Shown here: one piece after another, positions 54,186-64,000 of the stretch | Layout of the letters: every line of letters starts with the position of its first letter | Numbering within the stretch: the stretch's first letter is position 1 | Source: Tupaia tana | Taxonomy: Eukaryota > Chordata > Mammalia > Scandentia > Tupaiidae | Reading direction: 5' to 3' | Length of the DNA stretch: 64,000 nucleotides | Assembly (NCBI GenBank): GCA_026018925.1 | Contig: JAKSZU010000004.1 | Coordinates: 109,737,498 to 109,801,497, forward strand | Program-made: the position numbers and the translations under genes | The notes under the pieces: model-generated | Told to the model about the DNA's origin: nothing | The model's database searches: none | Seen by the model: only the letters and a program-made list of their open reading frames with translations

Positions 54186-54950
54186 AGGGTCAGTATCTTC
54201 ACAACTTGACAGAGCACCATTTTGAAGAGGGAGCCGTCTGGCAGGGGAAGTTGACTTAACTACTTAGAAATGACAATTTGCTGGTGGGAAATCACTGGTT
54301 TATGGCGAACATGTTGTTGTTTTCTTTATTTAACCCTGTGGCTATTTTCTTCAGTATTGGATAATTTGTTTTGATTTTGATTTCAGTGGGGTTTAGTTTA
54401 GTAGTGAAGTCTCTGCATGTGACACCAGGCTCTGGGTGTCTTGCCGATAGAGGGAGCAGAGTCACCTGGAACAGCGACAGCAGCTGTCCTGTGGGCTGGT
54501 CGCGAAGGTTCTCAGTCCCATGTAGGGCATGCGAAGCTCTCTCCAGGTGCGGTGGCTGTGTGGATGTATCAGCAGAGAATAGATAATGTTGGGGTGCACA
54601 AAGGCAGAGTGTGGGTGCTGGCTGAGGAGTTGTGTCTCATGTATGGCTTTTAGCTAGTTCACTGGTTTTGTGCACTTCCAGGGCTAGAGGAAGTGGCCCG
54701 CCCTGGCTCCTCGGTCTCTCTGCCTCTGTGGGTGGAGGTGGGGAGGCAGCTCCTTGCAGAAATCACTGACTCGAGGTAGCTTCGTCAGTGCTGTCCTGGT
54801 TTGCCGGCTTCCTTTTACCTGAGAGTCACATTCTCCTGCGGAGGTGAGGGCTCAGATCTTCCCAGGTGCCGTGTGTTGGAGAGTGCTGCCTCACTGCTGG
54901 GTTGGCTCGTCGCTGGAGGGACGGCCCAGGCCTCTTCTCAGCAGTACTGT
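54186..54950. other. single-copy sequence
   Basis: No feature supported. Confidence 0.3.
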
Positions 54951-54954
54951 GTAG

Positions 54955-55155
54955 CAGACTGTCCCGAACATTGTGCATTCTTCATCTCACTTGATCCTTC
55001 CACCATCTCTTTGAGGGGGAAGTGAAAATTATTTTTATTTACAGATGAAGAAGCTGAACTTTTAAAAACTTAAATACCTCATGGACACATAGCTAGTCAA
55101 CAGTGGACCAGGGATTGTGGTCTGGACAGATTTCTCGAAACTCTGCTCTGTTTTC
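54955..55155 (-). repeat. MIR
   Basis: Antisense MIR: CATCTCACTTGATCCTTCCACC, TTTACAGATGAAGAAGCTGAAC, CATAGCTAGTCAACAGTGGACCAGG. Confidence 0.82.
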
Positions 55156-55167
55156 AGTAAACAGAGT

Positions 55168-55400
55168 TCTGGCTGGGTGGCAGTGCTGTGGTCATGATTG
55201 GATCTGCATGGGAAAGGTTCTAGGTTCGTGTCCTGGGATATCCCCGTGGATAGCAGGTGTGCATGCACATGCCTGTGGTTAGGTCAGCTGGGACTACGAG
55301 TGGATGACAACGAGAGGACACCGTTGGGAGTATCCTTTTTTTCTCTCACTTGTTCTCTTACTCTCTCATGAAGACATAAATAAAGAAATAAATAAAGTTT
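55168..55400 (+). mobile_element. SINE-C copy
   Basis: Sense: GGCTGGGTGGCAGTGCTGTGG, GGTTCTAGGTTCGTGTCCTGGG, GACACCGTTGGGAGTATCC, CTCTCATGAAGACATAAATAAAG. Confidence 0.85.
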
Positions 55401-56330
55401 CTGCCATGTTTAAAACAATGCATCCATCATAGTAGGGATTTCAAAACAGCTGCACACCAAGTCCTGTTCTTAAAGGTCTATGACTGGGTCAGAGAAGGAA
55501 GAAGACATCACGAGGGAAATGGAATTAGAACATGACACAGCGACTTCAGAGATGAAACAGAGCAGACCGTGGCCAAGAAGCCAGACAGAAGACCATGGAG
55601 CCTGGGAAGGTTCAGGGGAGCCCAGAAGGAGCAAGAATGAGGCCCAGAAAGGATTCAGAGTTGAAGAAGAGGAGGCCAGGCTTTTCAGAAAGGGTGCAGG
55701 TTGCCGGGTGAGGGTGCGGCTGGGTGCATGGTGGTTTTGAGTTGTTGTAATCAGGGCAGTTTGACTAATGAGGAGTTTATGGGAGAACAGTGAGGAAGAA
55801 GAACTCCAGATCTGAAATGTGAGGGACTGGGGACGGAAGGACTAAGAGCTTGTTTTTCACTCTGTGGGTAATTGGGGGGTGGTTATGGAGTTTACTGAGT
55901 ATCCAAGTCATACATTATTTCAGGAGAAGTTCTTGGCAGCAATGTGCCAGGGGGTCATGGGGGAGAGCCCTGGAAACCAGCCAGAAGGCCCTTGCACCCT
56001 TTGGAGAATGGCACGGCTCAGGGCCGCAGGACTGGGATTTCAAAGCGACTGGAAGGGGGTGTGGTGGCAGCAAAGGCTGCAGTGGTTATTCAGAGGCCCT
56101 GCAGCTAAATCACTCCCAATTACGGGCAGCGTCTAGACTGGCTGTAAACTGTTTTAACTTTGGCCTTTGTGCTTAGGACATTTACAGCTAATTAATTTAC
56201 TTATATTCCTCTTTTCAATCTAATTGATTTCAAGCATTTTAAAGAAGTATTGCCTCTTTTGACCCCACCGAGTGTAAGCCCATTTTTATGAGAGGACATC
56301 TTCTAATTAAACAGCTGCTTATTGGCACGG
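55401..56330. other. single-copy stretch with a possible conserved non-coding core
   Basis: 56150-56330 (CAGCTAATTAATTTAC, AATCTAATTGATTTCAAGC, TTCTAATTAAACAGCTGC) is dense in AT-rich homeodomain-like motifs and an E-box. Conservation untested. Confidence 0.35.
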
Positions 56331-56955
56331 GAATGCGGGAGTGCAGGGGTGATCAGGCTCAACACTCGCACTGAGACATGGGTTCGGGTCTGCAACTCGA
56401 GGAGTTAGAGGTGTGGACATAGAAAAGGGGTAGCAAGAGGAATGTATTAAGAGAGGGAAGGAAGAACAGAGGTCCCAAGCAGGGAGCCGGTCCTGGAAAG
56501 TGGGTTGCTGAAAGGGAGCTGGGCGGAGGGTTTTTACTCTTGGTTGGGAGGGGCCTTTTCTCTTGTGCCTGCATTTCCCTTGTGGTGGGGGTCACATGTA
56601 AATGGATCCAGTTATTTCTCTTAATTTTGGAGTCAGCATGAAGGTCAGGAGATTCTTTGTCTAAGATCTTTGGGCCATAAAAGTCATTCTATTATCTCTT
56701 CCTGGAATATGGTGGGGCCTGGAAAAAAGCCTTTGTTTCAGGTTGTCTCCATCTTAAACTTATTTCATTTTGAGCCTATACCCTAATTATATTCTTAATG
56801 TTCCTGTCTTTTACCTCACATGAGTTTTTAATAGGGCTTTTACAAAGAAGTAGTGGTTAATGGCCTTGAGAATTTTTACAACATTTAGGTTCACGGTATG
56901 GATGCCGTTTGGCCCTAATTGTGGCCCTTTACCACCAGCTATTCTTTCTTTTTTT
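56331..56955. other. unassigned, possibly LTR-like
   Basis: Composition and phrases (GGTGTGGACATAGAAAAGGGG, CACATGTAAATGGATCCAG) suggest an old retroviral LTR, but I cannot define its ends. Confidence 0.25.
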
Positions 56956-56971
56956 AAAAAATTGTTTCTAC

Positions 56972-57222
56972 TGGGACCAGCAGTTAGCGTAATGGCTATG
57001 TCGCTGGACTCCCACGTAGTCGACCGTGGTTCGAGTCCCGGACCTGGCGGCTTAAACTCACGCCGGGCGCGTGTGCGTGCGTGCCCAAGATCCCAAGAGG
57101 AGAATGGAGGAGAAGGGATTGCGGCGTGGCCATCCCCCCTGGGGGGTGATTTCCTGCTTTCTATCTCTCTGTCTCTCTCTGTCTGTCTGGCGAGCGCACG
57201 CGCCCTATAGGAAAAACCTCTC

Positions 57223-57260
<38 letters not shown>
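56972..57260 (+). mobile_element. SINE-A copy, best preserved, poly(A) about 40
   Basis: Sense. The A box TTAGCGTAATGG (56984-56995) and B box GGTTCGAGTCC (57028-57038) are intact, and the CCCCCCTGGGGGG core is intact. GGGCGCGTG (57065-57073) is complementary to CACGCGCCC (57197-57205). The A run is 57224-57264. The TSD AAAATTGTTTCTAC is at 56958-56971 and 57261-57274. The unbroken tail and boxes suggest a recent insertion and a possibly active family. Confidence 0.97.
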
Positions 57261-57267
<7 letters not shown>

Positions 57268-57295
57268 TTTCTACCAGTTCCTTTTTACAAATTAT

Positions 57296-57457
57296 TTATT
57301 TAATTTTATTTGTTATTGTTATTTATCTTTTTAATTTGACCAGAAAGACAGAGGGAGAAAGAGAAAGTGAGAAAGCAAGCCACCTTGTCCAGTATTTGAA
57401 CTTTGGTGGAGCATGTGGGAGTCCAGCACCTTAACCACCATGCCACCTGCTGGCCCT
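57296..57457 (-). mobile_element. SINE-B copy
   Basis: Antisense head-only: TTTTTAATTTGACCAGAAAGACAGAGG, GAAAGCAAGCCACC, ATGCCACCTGCTGGCCC. Confidence 0.85.
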
Positions 57458-57855
57458 ACCATCAGCTATTCTTTCAATAGTATTTTCCATTTATTTTGGG
57501 CCTATTGGGTTATCTCATAGGTTTTATTGGGCCCAGGTACTTTAGATTTCAAAGTTAAGAGTTGGCCAGTCTTGAGTCTCTGACTTTAATTGATTCACCT
57601 AATGAGACATAATGATAGTTTTGGCCACAGGGACAAAGGGCAGGGGAGAATGAGACTTCTATTAAGTTAAAGTAAGTTTACTGGTTTTATACTCATTTTT
57701 CCCTCTCTCCCAGTCTTCCATCATGGCTCCTCTTCTGTTATTTATTCTACCTACCCATCTAGCCTGTCTAGAGAGTCTGTCTCATTATGACCTTGGACAG
57801 AAGGCTCTTGATGTACAAACATGCACTTGCCGTCTCAGCTATAGTGCTCAAGTGA

Positions 57856-57917
57856 AGCCTTTTTTTTTTTTTTTTCCTTTTTAGTAACTGCCAGAGAGCA
57901 CATGCACTTGCAAGGGA

Positions 57918-57958
<41 letters not shown>

Positions 57959-58134
57959 CGCAACCCCTTTGGGATTCTGCAATCCCTTCTCCTCTATCTT
58001 TTAAATCTTGTTGGAATTTTGGGCACACATCCATACGCTCCAGGGGTACTTTTCAAGCTGCAGGAGTGAGAATTCAAACTGCAGTTGGCCACATAGAATC
58101 CAGCTCCCTTAACCACTAGACCATGGAACCAACC
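57856..58134 (-). mobile_element. SINE-A-like copy, diverged, with (GA)n
   Basis: Antisense: T run, CCAGAGAGCACATGCACTTGC, (GA)n at 57925-57953, CTGCAATCCCTTCTCCTC, TTGGGCACACATCC, CATGGAACCAACCC. Confidence 0.75.
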
Positions 58135-58173
58135 CAAGGGAAGATTAAAAATTTCTCTTCTCTGTATAGTTTT

Positions 58174-58434
58174 TTTTTTTTTTTTTTAGAGGTTTTCGCT
58201 ATAGGGCGCGTGCGCTCACTAGACAGACAGAGACATAGAGACAGAAAGCGAGAAATCACCCCCCAGGGCGGATGGTCACGCCGCAATCCCTTCTCCTCCA
58301 TTCTCCTCTTGGGATCTTGGGCACGCACGTACATGCGCCTGGCATGAGTTTTAAGTCACCGGGTCTGGGACGCGAACCGCGGTCGACTACATGGGAGTCC
58401 AGCGACATAGCCATTACGCTAACTGCTGGTTCCC
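58174..58434 (-). mobile_element. SINE-A copy with TSD
   Basis: Antisense near-consensus copy. The TSD CTCTGTATAGTTTT is at 58160-58173 and 58435-58448, perfect. Confidence 0.96.
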
Positions 58435-58448
58435 CTCTGTATAGTTTT

Positions 58449-60300
58449 GATCATTTTGATCTGTGTAATTGTTGCAGACAACCAGATGCCGAGGATTGAA
58501 AAGCAGCACTCGGAGAGATTAGGAGAACTATTTGTTATGTTGGCAGGCATGGAGGAGTTAGCACCCTGAATCTCCGGCCCCAGCTGGGGTTCGGACACGG
58601 TCTTTTATGGGGGAATTGGGGAAGGGGAAGTGTTGGGGTGGGGAATGGGCTCAGAACAGGGCCTATGCAGTTGTCAAATGGAGGAGTCCGAGAAGCAGGA
58701 AGTCTAATCTATTCAAGGCACTAATCTATTCAAGGTTTTCAGGTAACCCTGTAGCTCCTAGGAGGGACAGTAAGTTTGCCGGAGGGCAGAAACTTCAGGC
58801 AGCTATCATCCCTGAGTTATCCATGAATGGTCCTTCCATATCATAATAACTGACAATAGATTAGCAGGAATGAAAAGGCAGGCAAATTTGTTTAATGCAG
58901 ACATGTATATACCATACCAATACAAAATATGAGCTGAAAGAATGGCCAGGTTATTCACAGGGATGAGGGAGATGGAGAAACAGATGGGCTCCATGTTTAG
59001 ACAGTGGTTACTGAGAACTGGATAGACCAAGAAGTTATGGGAAGGTGAGAAGTGGAACTGTACAGGGACAAAGGTTGTCTAACTATGAAGATCAAGTTGA
59101 TTCAGTGATCTCTAGAAGGTGCCCTCAGAAGGACAGGTGGAAAGTCTGGATGAGGTCTCCAGTGGAGACCATTAGTTTCCTTTCTTAAGTTACAAATTAA
59201 TCTTCCTCCATGATTGCCTAATGAGAGTCTTAGGAAGGGGGTTTAAGATAATTATACCTCATGTGTAAGAAGCTTTCCTTAGGTAAGGGAATTCCAGAGA
59301 AAGCACCTCCCTCAGTGTGGGGAATGGAACAAGGCATGGTTAGAGGGGCTTTGATTCTGAAGAAGCTCCTCAGGCCTCTGAGCATGCCAAAGTGCTGTGT
59401 TACTTTTGGGTTATTGTTTTCTGAGCCTCAGCACCAGCGTGCTGTTGGAGCACACTACTGTGTAACCACTAGGAAACAGGTTTTTGTAGAATGGGACCTG
59501 AATCTCAAAGGATCCAGGAATTTGTTAAGGTTGCTGTTTCCATCCTAAAAATTCATTGTTATATGTAATTTTATAGTCATAATTTTATATTTTTTTTCTT
59601 CAAGAGTGTCCCCCAACTTGTACAAGCAGTGGACTCCAGTACATCTGATTTGCCCCTGTATGTTTCCCATGTGAGAATAAGCTAGTTAAGATCATCTTTC
59701 TCCTGAGTGAGAGAACATTTAAGACCAGAGCTGGCCTTTGGTAGAAATCTATACAACATAAATATGAGTATTGTGGGGCAGACAAGGCCATTGAAGGCAC
59801 TGATAGGGATGTTGTAAAAAATAGATACTGTCCTACACATAGATTAGCACTGAATTCTTTGTGAGATGAAATTCAGAACCAGGTTCTGGGAAGAAATTAG
59901 CATTCCTGATAAAATGCTTAACCTATTTTCTGGAAACTTAATCCCATTATAAGACTTGTTCTGGGAAACTAATCACATGCCCACTCACTCAGCTGGCTGT
60001 CAGTCAGGAGTCTAGACCTTCAACCCAACATTGTATTTGCATCTGGTCTAACAATGATTGCCAAACCATCTCTTTTCGTATATCATTTTTCTATCATAGC
60101 AAGACGGAACTTTGGAGTGGTCTCCTGGAGCCTTTGTCTCCTGTAGCATGATTATAGCAAACTTTAAACTCATAACCAGTCTGTCTGGGTCTCTCCTCCC
60201 TTTCCCTGTTTATTATCCTTTGGGCTTCCTTGGTAACCCCCATCTACCATGAACTTCCTTCTGGCATTTTTTTCTCTACATTTGGTCTTGTTAAATGTTC
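58449..60300. other. unassigned sequence, part LTR-like
   Basis: 58850-59170 reads like retroviral LTR-type repeat sequence (GAAAGAATGGCCAGGTTATTCAC and following). A short direct repeat CTAATCTATTCAAGG occurs at about 58706 and 58722. No frames of note and no gene. Confidence 0.25.
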
Positions 60301-60307
60301 CTATGTA

Positions 60308-60510
60308 GGGGCCAGCAAATGGCATGGTGTTTGAGGTGCGGACTCCCACATGACTGACTGTGGTTCAAATCCTGGACCTGGCAGCTTGCTTTCTCACTTT
60401 CTTTCTCTCCCTATTTCTGTCTCTCTCTCCTGTCTCTCTGGTGAGTACACATGCCCTATTGCAAATTTAAAAAATAGTAATAAATAAAATTAAATAAATA
60501 ATTAATAAAA
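60308..60510 (+). mobile_element. SINE-B copy
   Basis: Sense: GGGGCCAGCAAATGGCATGGTG, CTGTGGTTCAAATCCTGGACC, a CT stretch, GCCCTATTGCAAATTT, then an AAT-rich tail. Confidence 0.88.
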
Positions 60511-61709
60511 GGTCCATATGTGGCTGTCATCTCTCCCTAACTGAACAGTAAGTTAAAACAACAACAATGACCAAACAGCAAAGAGGCCGTGTCCTGCTTA
60601 TTTCTTTCCTCTTTGTATCTTCTCCCTGCCTCAGTCCCTGAGCCCTGGGGCATAAGCAGGATCAATGAATGGGCTATGGATGGCCAAGGGAGGAAAGTGA
60701 GCAGGCCTTGATCTTCTTTACTCACCGTGTTGTGTGCCTTGTCCCTTTGGCCTGGTCAGGGCCCACTGGGAGCATAGCCTGCCAGACTCCAAGGTCCCTC
60801 AGGGATGAGCCTCTCAATGAGGTGGCTCATTTAGAGCCACAAATCAGAGTCACAAATCCAGGCCATCAACCCAAAGCTATAACACAGAGCCACAAACCCA
60901 GAGCTGTGAAGCCTGAGGAGGAAGCATGGCAGAAAAACACAGTGTTAGTATTTTGGATTCGTGGCTTTGTGTGAGGTTTGCAGACTTACAATGGGACTGC
61001 TTCTCTGTTGCTAGAACCTGTCACCCCAAGCCTTTATATTTTATTTATGGCTAACATTTGAAATTTTACAGGTAAGGGCAAAAAGAATGAGCCCATCAGA
61101 TGCAGATGGCCTTCGAAGGAGTCCTGTGGCTCGTTAGCACTGAGCTAGGGCTTAGTGATGGATGAGAGCATCTCCCCGGACTCAGGGCTGGCCTCTCCCT
61201 CTCAGCGTTTGTGGCCTCAGTGAGTAGTTGAACTGACTCTCCGAGCATCAGCTCGGTCAGGTATAAGAGGTAGGCTTACCAATATCCAATATTCAAGTGG
61301 ACACTTTTGATCAAAATGTACATGGTTTCTTGAACTGTAAAATGAAAATCATAAAATAAATGGATTACATAACTACCTAGCATTCAGATACTTTTAAAAA
61401 TTCTTGAGGGTTTAATAAAATGCTCCAGGCCTCTGGCCTACATCTTGGAACTCTCTGATCGTAAAACAGAGACCCAGGGCTACCCCGAGTATGCTGGTTC
61501 CTTGTTTCCTTTAAGTCCTGGAGTGAAAGTGGAAGTTGCCTCTGGGTAGAATCTCGTTTCTGGAAGGAACAGCTTTGATGAGCCTTCTTTCTATTTTGGG
61601 GAATACAAACCGACCTGCTGTTTATTTAGTTTACTCTGAAATTTAGTTACTTTAGTTTATTTAGACTTACTCTGAAATTTGTGAAATTATTCAAATACAA
61701 AAATCTTAG
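60511..61709. other. single-copy sequence
   Basis: 60840-60910 carries an imperfect tandem AGAGCCACAAA/CACAAACCCAGAG motif. No gene. Confidence 0.35.
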
Positions 61710-61711
61710 CT

Positions 61712-61950
61712 TGGGGTCCGGCCCTACAATGTGGTGGCACATGGAAGGTGGATGCCACGTGGCTGACTGTGGTTTGAATCCCAGCATTAGTGGCTTGAAA
61801 AAGTCACCAGGCAAATGTGCATCTATACCCAGGATCTCGATGGGATGGAGAAATGGAGGAAGGGTTGGGGAGTGACTACACCCCACAGGGGGCTGATTCT
61901 TCTCCCTCTCTGTGAGTACAGGCTCTGTGCTTCCCCACCCTCCCAAGAGA
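61712..61950 (+). mobile_element. SINE-A-like copy, diverged
   Basis: Sense: GGGGTCCGGCCCTACAATGTGG, GGTTTGAATCCCAGC, GGGATGGAGAAATGGAGG, CTCTGTGAGTACAGGC. Confidence 0.75.
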
Positions 61951-61969
61951 GCTTGTTAGCTTAGGATTT

Positions 61970-62180
61970 TAATATGTTTTAAAAGTTTCTTTTCATGAGA
62001 GAGAGAGAACGATACCCTCAGTAGGGTCTCATACTGCGATTGCCCCACTGCTTGCCAGGAGTGTGGACGTGAGTCAGCGTCACCCAGGGAGCTGAACCTG
62101 TGCCTTTCCCACGGACCCAGTGCCCCTTGGGCAGTGCTCAGGTCGTCTAGCATGGCTACCCAGCTAAGCCAGCTCTTACT
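61970..62180 (-). mobile_element. SINE-C copy
   Basis: Antisense: AAAGTTTCTTTTCATGAGAGAGAGAG, CAGTAGGGTCTCATACTGCGATTGCC, GAGCTGAACCTGTGCC. Confidence 0.75.
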
Positions 62181-63240
62181 GCTTCTACTCATGTGCACTG
62201 AGGCACAGTCAGGATGGGTACAGAGAAAGGAAACAATTTGCAAAAGTATGTACAATTTTTCTTCCTCCACCTTTCCCATGGTGGTGTGCTGAATGTGAGG
62301 AAGTTAGCAGATAAACCTGAGAACACTTGTGCCACGGACTGCTGTGAAATGCTTGCTGAACAAGTCCATGGCTCGTGAAGTTGTGTGAGTTGGCGTCGTG
62401 CTCCTAAGACTAGGACGCAGCAAGCATGTCTGTTCATCCCTGACTAGCTGGGGGACCCCAGAGCACGCAAGGCCCTGGCGCTGTGGGGTGGCCTGAGGCA
62501 TGGTGACAGGACTGGTGGGGAACAGGGCCCCAAAACTAGGAGGGATGATGCATCTGCCCACTCATGGCAACCTGGCCATTATTCCAGGCCCCCGTGCTGG
62601 GTGGCCACTCAGTGCTCCCTGACTAAGCGCTCTAGGGCTTCCTGGGCCAAGTCTGCCTCTGTGCCCAGCCCAGGGCCTGAGCTGTAGACACTGAGAGCCC
62701 TCTCCTCTCTTTCTTTCTTTGCCCAGTTCCTCTGATGTTAGGGCCTTCAACACAAGAGCTCATTCATCTTTTCTCCACTGTGCGGCTTGTTGGCTCACCA
62801 GGCAGGGCTGAAGCTGTGGAAAGACTAGGGTGTATTTTCTAAAAAGACTTGGGACCCCTGTGGAGGTTCACTAGTGGAGGGTGGGCAGCGGGCGGTTGGG
62901 ATCATCTTTGATCTCTCCTACCCCACCTAGTGCACCTTATAATAGATTCCTTTCAAGCAAATCCAGTGCTCTCCCCAAAAAGGAATCCTTCTTTCTCTAT
63001 CTCCTTAGGCACAGAACAAAGTTGTGAAGAACACGGCAGGTGTAGCTTGCCCCCCACACCACCTTTGCACAGAAACACTTGTTAAGACAGTGAACATTTT
63101 TATTTAAATACTTAGCTGAGCTTGAAAGAAAGAATCCTCAGGTGCCGGAAAAGAGGAGGAACAGGAAGCGCGAGTGGCCGAGGGAGCCAATGCTGTGATA
63201 GTGAAGCCTCCCTGCTGGGAGAAAGGAGGGGTCCCGGGTA
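62181..63240. other. single-copy sequence
   Basis: GC-richer, no supported gene. Confidence 0.3.
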
Positions 63241-63244
63241 CAGG

Positions 63245-63497
63245 TCTTCAGGGTTGACCTCATGACCCAGCCGTTGGCAGAGCCACACCTCACAAGGACA
63301 ACCACAGAGTTCAAATCCCGGCTCCAGCTTGAAAGCATGCTGGGCGTGTGTGTGTGCTCACGCCAACTCCCCATAGGATGGAGACATGGAGAAGGGATTG
63401 TGCCATGATGCTGTTCCATTGGGGAGTGCTTTCTCCTGCCCCTCACCCTCTGTCTGACTCTCTCTAGTGAGCGCACCTACCCTCCGACCAAAAAAAA
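63245..63497 (+). mobile_element. SINE-A-like copy
   Basis: Sense: CATGACCCAGCCGTTGGCAGAGCC, GAGTTCAAATCCCGGC, GCATGCTGGGCGTGTGTG, AGTGAGCGCACCTACCC and poly(A). Confidence 0.8.
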
Positions 63498-63679
63498 AAA
63501 AAAGCGCTCAGGCGGTGCCACTGCGTTATACTGGAATGATGTGGAAAGGCCTGAGGCTCAGGTCCCGCGTAACCCTGAAAGCACTAGATGTGCCTTTGAG
63601 GCTGGCTGGACTGAGAAGGCTGGGTGGGCAGAGGGGGTCATAGTGATGTTTTTCTTTCCTCTCATCAAAAAAAATTAGA

Positions 63680-63885
63680 GAAGGGGGCAGGTAGTGGCAC
63701 AGTGGCGGTGTGGCTGGTTTATATGGGAAGGTGCCAGGTTCATGTCACCAGTCTCCCTATACACCAGGTATGCACATTCTTGGCTGATAAAGACTGGGGT
63801 GGGCGGGATGTGAAGACACTTTTAGAGGTGCCTTTCTCTCTCTTTCTCTCGTAGAAGAAATTAATAAACATTTTTTTTTAAAAGA
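63680..63885 (+). mobile_element. SINE-C copy
   Basis: Sense: GGGGCAGGTAGTGGCACAGTGG, GTGCCAGGTTCATGTCACC, GTGAAGACACTTTTAGAGGTGCC, CTCGTAGAAGAAATTAATAAAC. Confidence 0.8.
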
Positions 63886-64000
63886 AAGGCCTTCAGGTTT
63901 GGGCTGGAGAATTTACTCCCCACCTGGGAACAGGAATGAGACCCCAGGCTTGTGCTAGGTGGGCAGTTAAAAAGGAACCCCTGCATGGACCTGGAAACTT

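Noticed and set aside
56984-57038. tRNA gene
   Set aside because: A and B boxes are present but there is no cloverleaf acceptor pairing; it is the head of a SINE, and the same holds for all copies.
58850-59170. A second LTR
   Set aside because: LTR-like wording only; I could not find TG...CA ends, a TSD, a TATA box or a poly(A) signal.

Overview
This is nuclear DNA from a placental mammal. It is dense in interspersed repeats, including mammal-wide MIR and L2 relics, decayed antisense L1 ORF2/3'-end sequence, a retroviral solo LTR and poly(A)-tailed retroposons with target-site duplications (TSDs). Three related tRNA-derived SINE families dominate; I call them A, B and C here. They do not look like Alu, B1/B2, carnivore SINEC, armadillo DAS or hedgehog SINEs as I remember them, and I cannot name the order of mammal. 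Family A has a tRNA-like head with intact A and B boxes, a GC-rich body, a pyrimidine-rich stretch and a poly(A) tail (about 265 bp). Family B is a short head-only form. Family C is more diverged.

The window is almost entirely intergenic or intronic. The only coding feature I can support is one candidate internal exon on the minus strand at 206-456. It has a splice acceptor, 83 open codons and a splice donor. If it is real, the gene runs off the left edge and much of the window would be its intron or upstream flank. I recognised no complete gene, tRNA gene, ncRNA gene or CRISPR array.

Layout: 1-17 kb is single-copy DNA with MIR, L2, SINEs and a tandemly duplicated SINE inside a palindromic MITE-like element. 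17-29 kb is mostly old antisense L1, with SINEs, one 5'-inverted (twin-primed) L1 and a 386-bp solo LTR with a 6-bp TSD. 29-41 kb is single-copy DNA, old repeats and many SINE-A copies. 41.6-44.8 kb is the outstanding feature: a purine-rich minisatellite of exactly 69 units (mostly 46 bp), apparently grown inside a SINE-C copy. It has higher-order blocks of 28, 14 and 7 units, and inverted repeats lie just outside both ends. 45-64 kb is mixed single-copy DNA, SINEs, MIR and unassigned LTR-like sequence.

The very long open frames inside the minisatellite follow from its 46-bp period and are not evidence of a gene.
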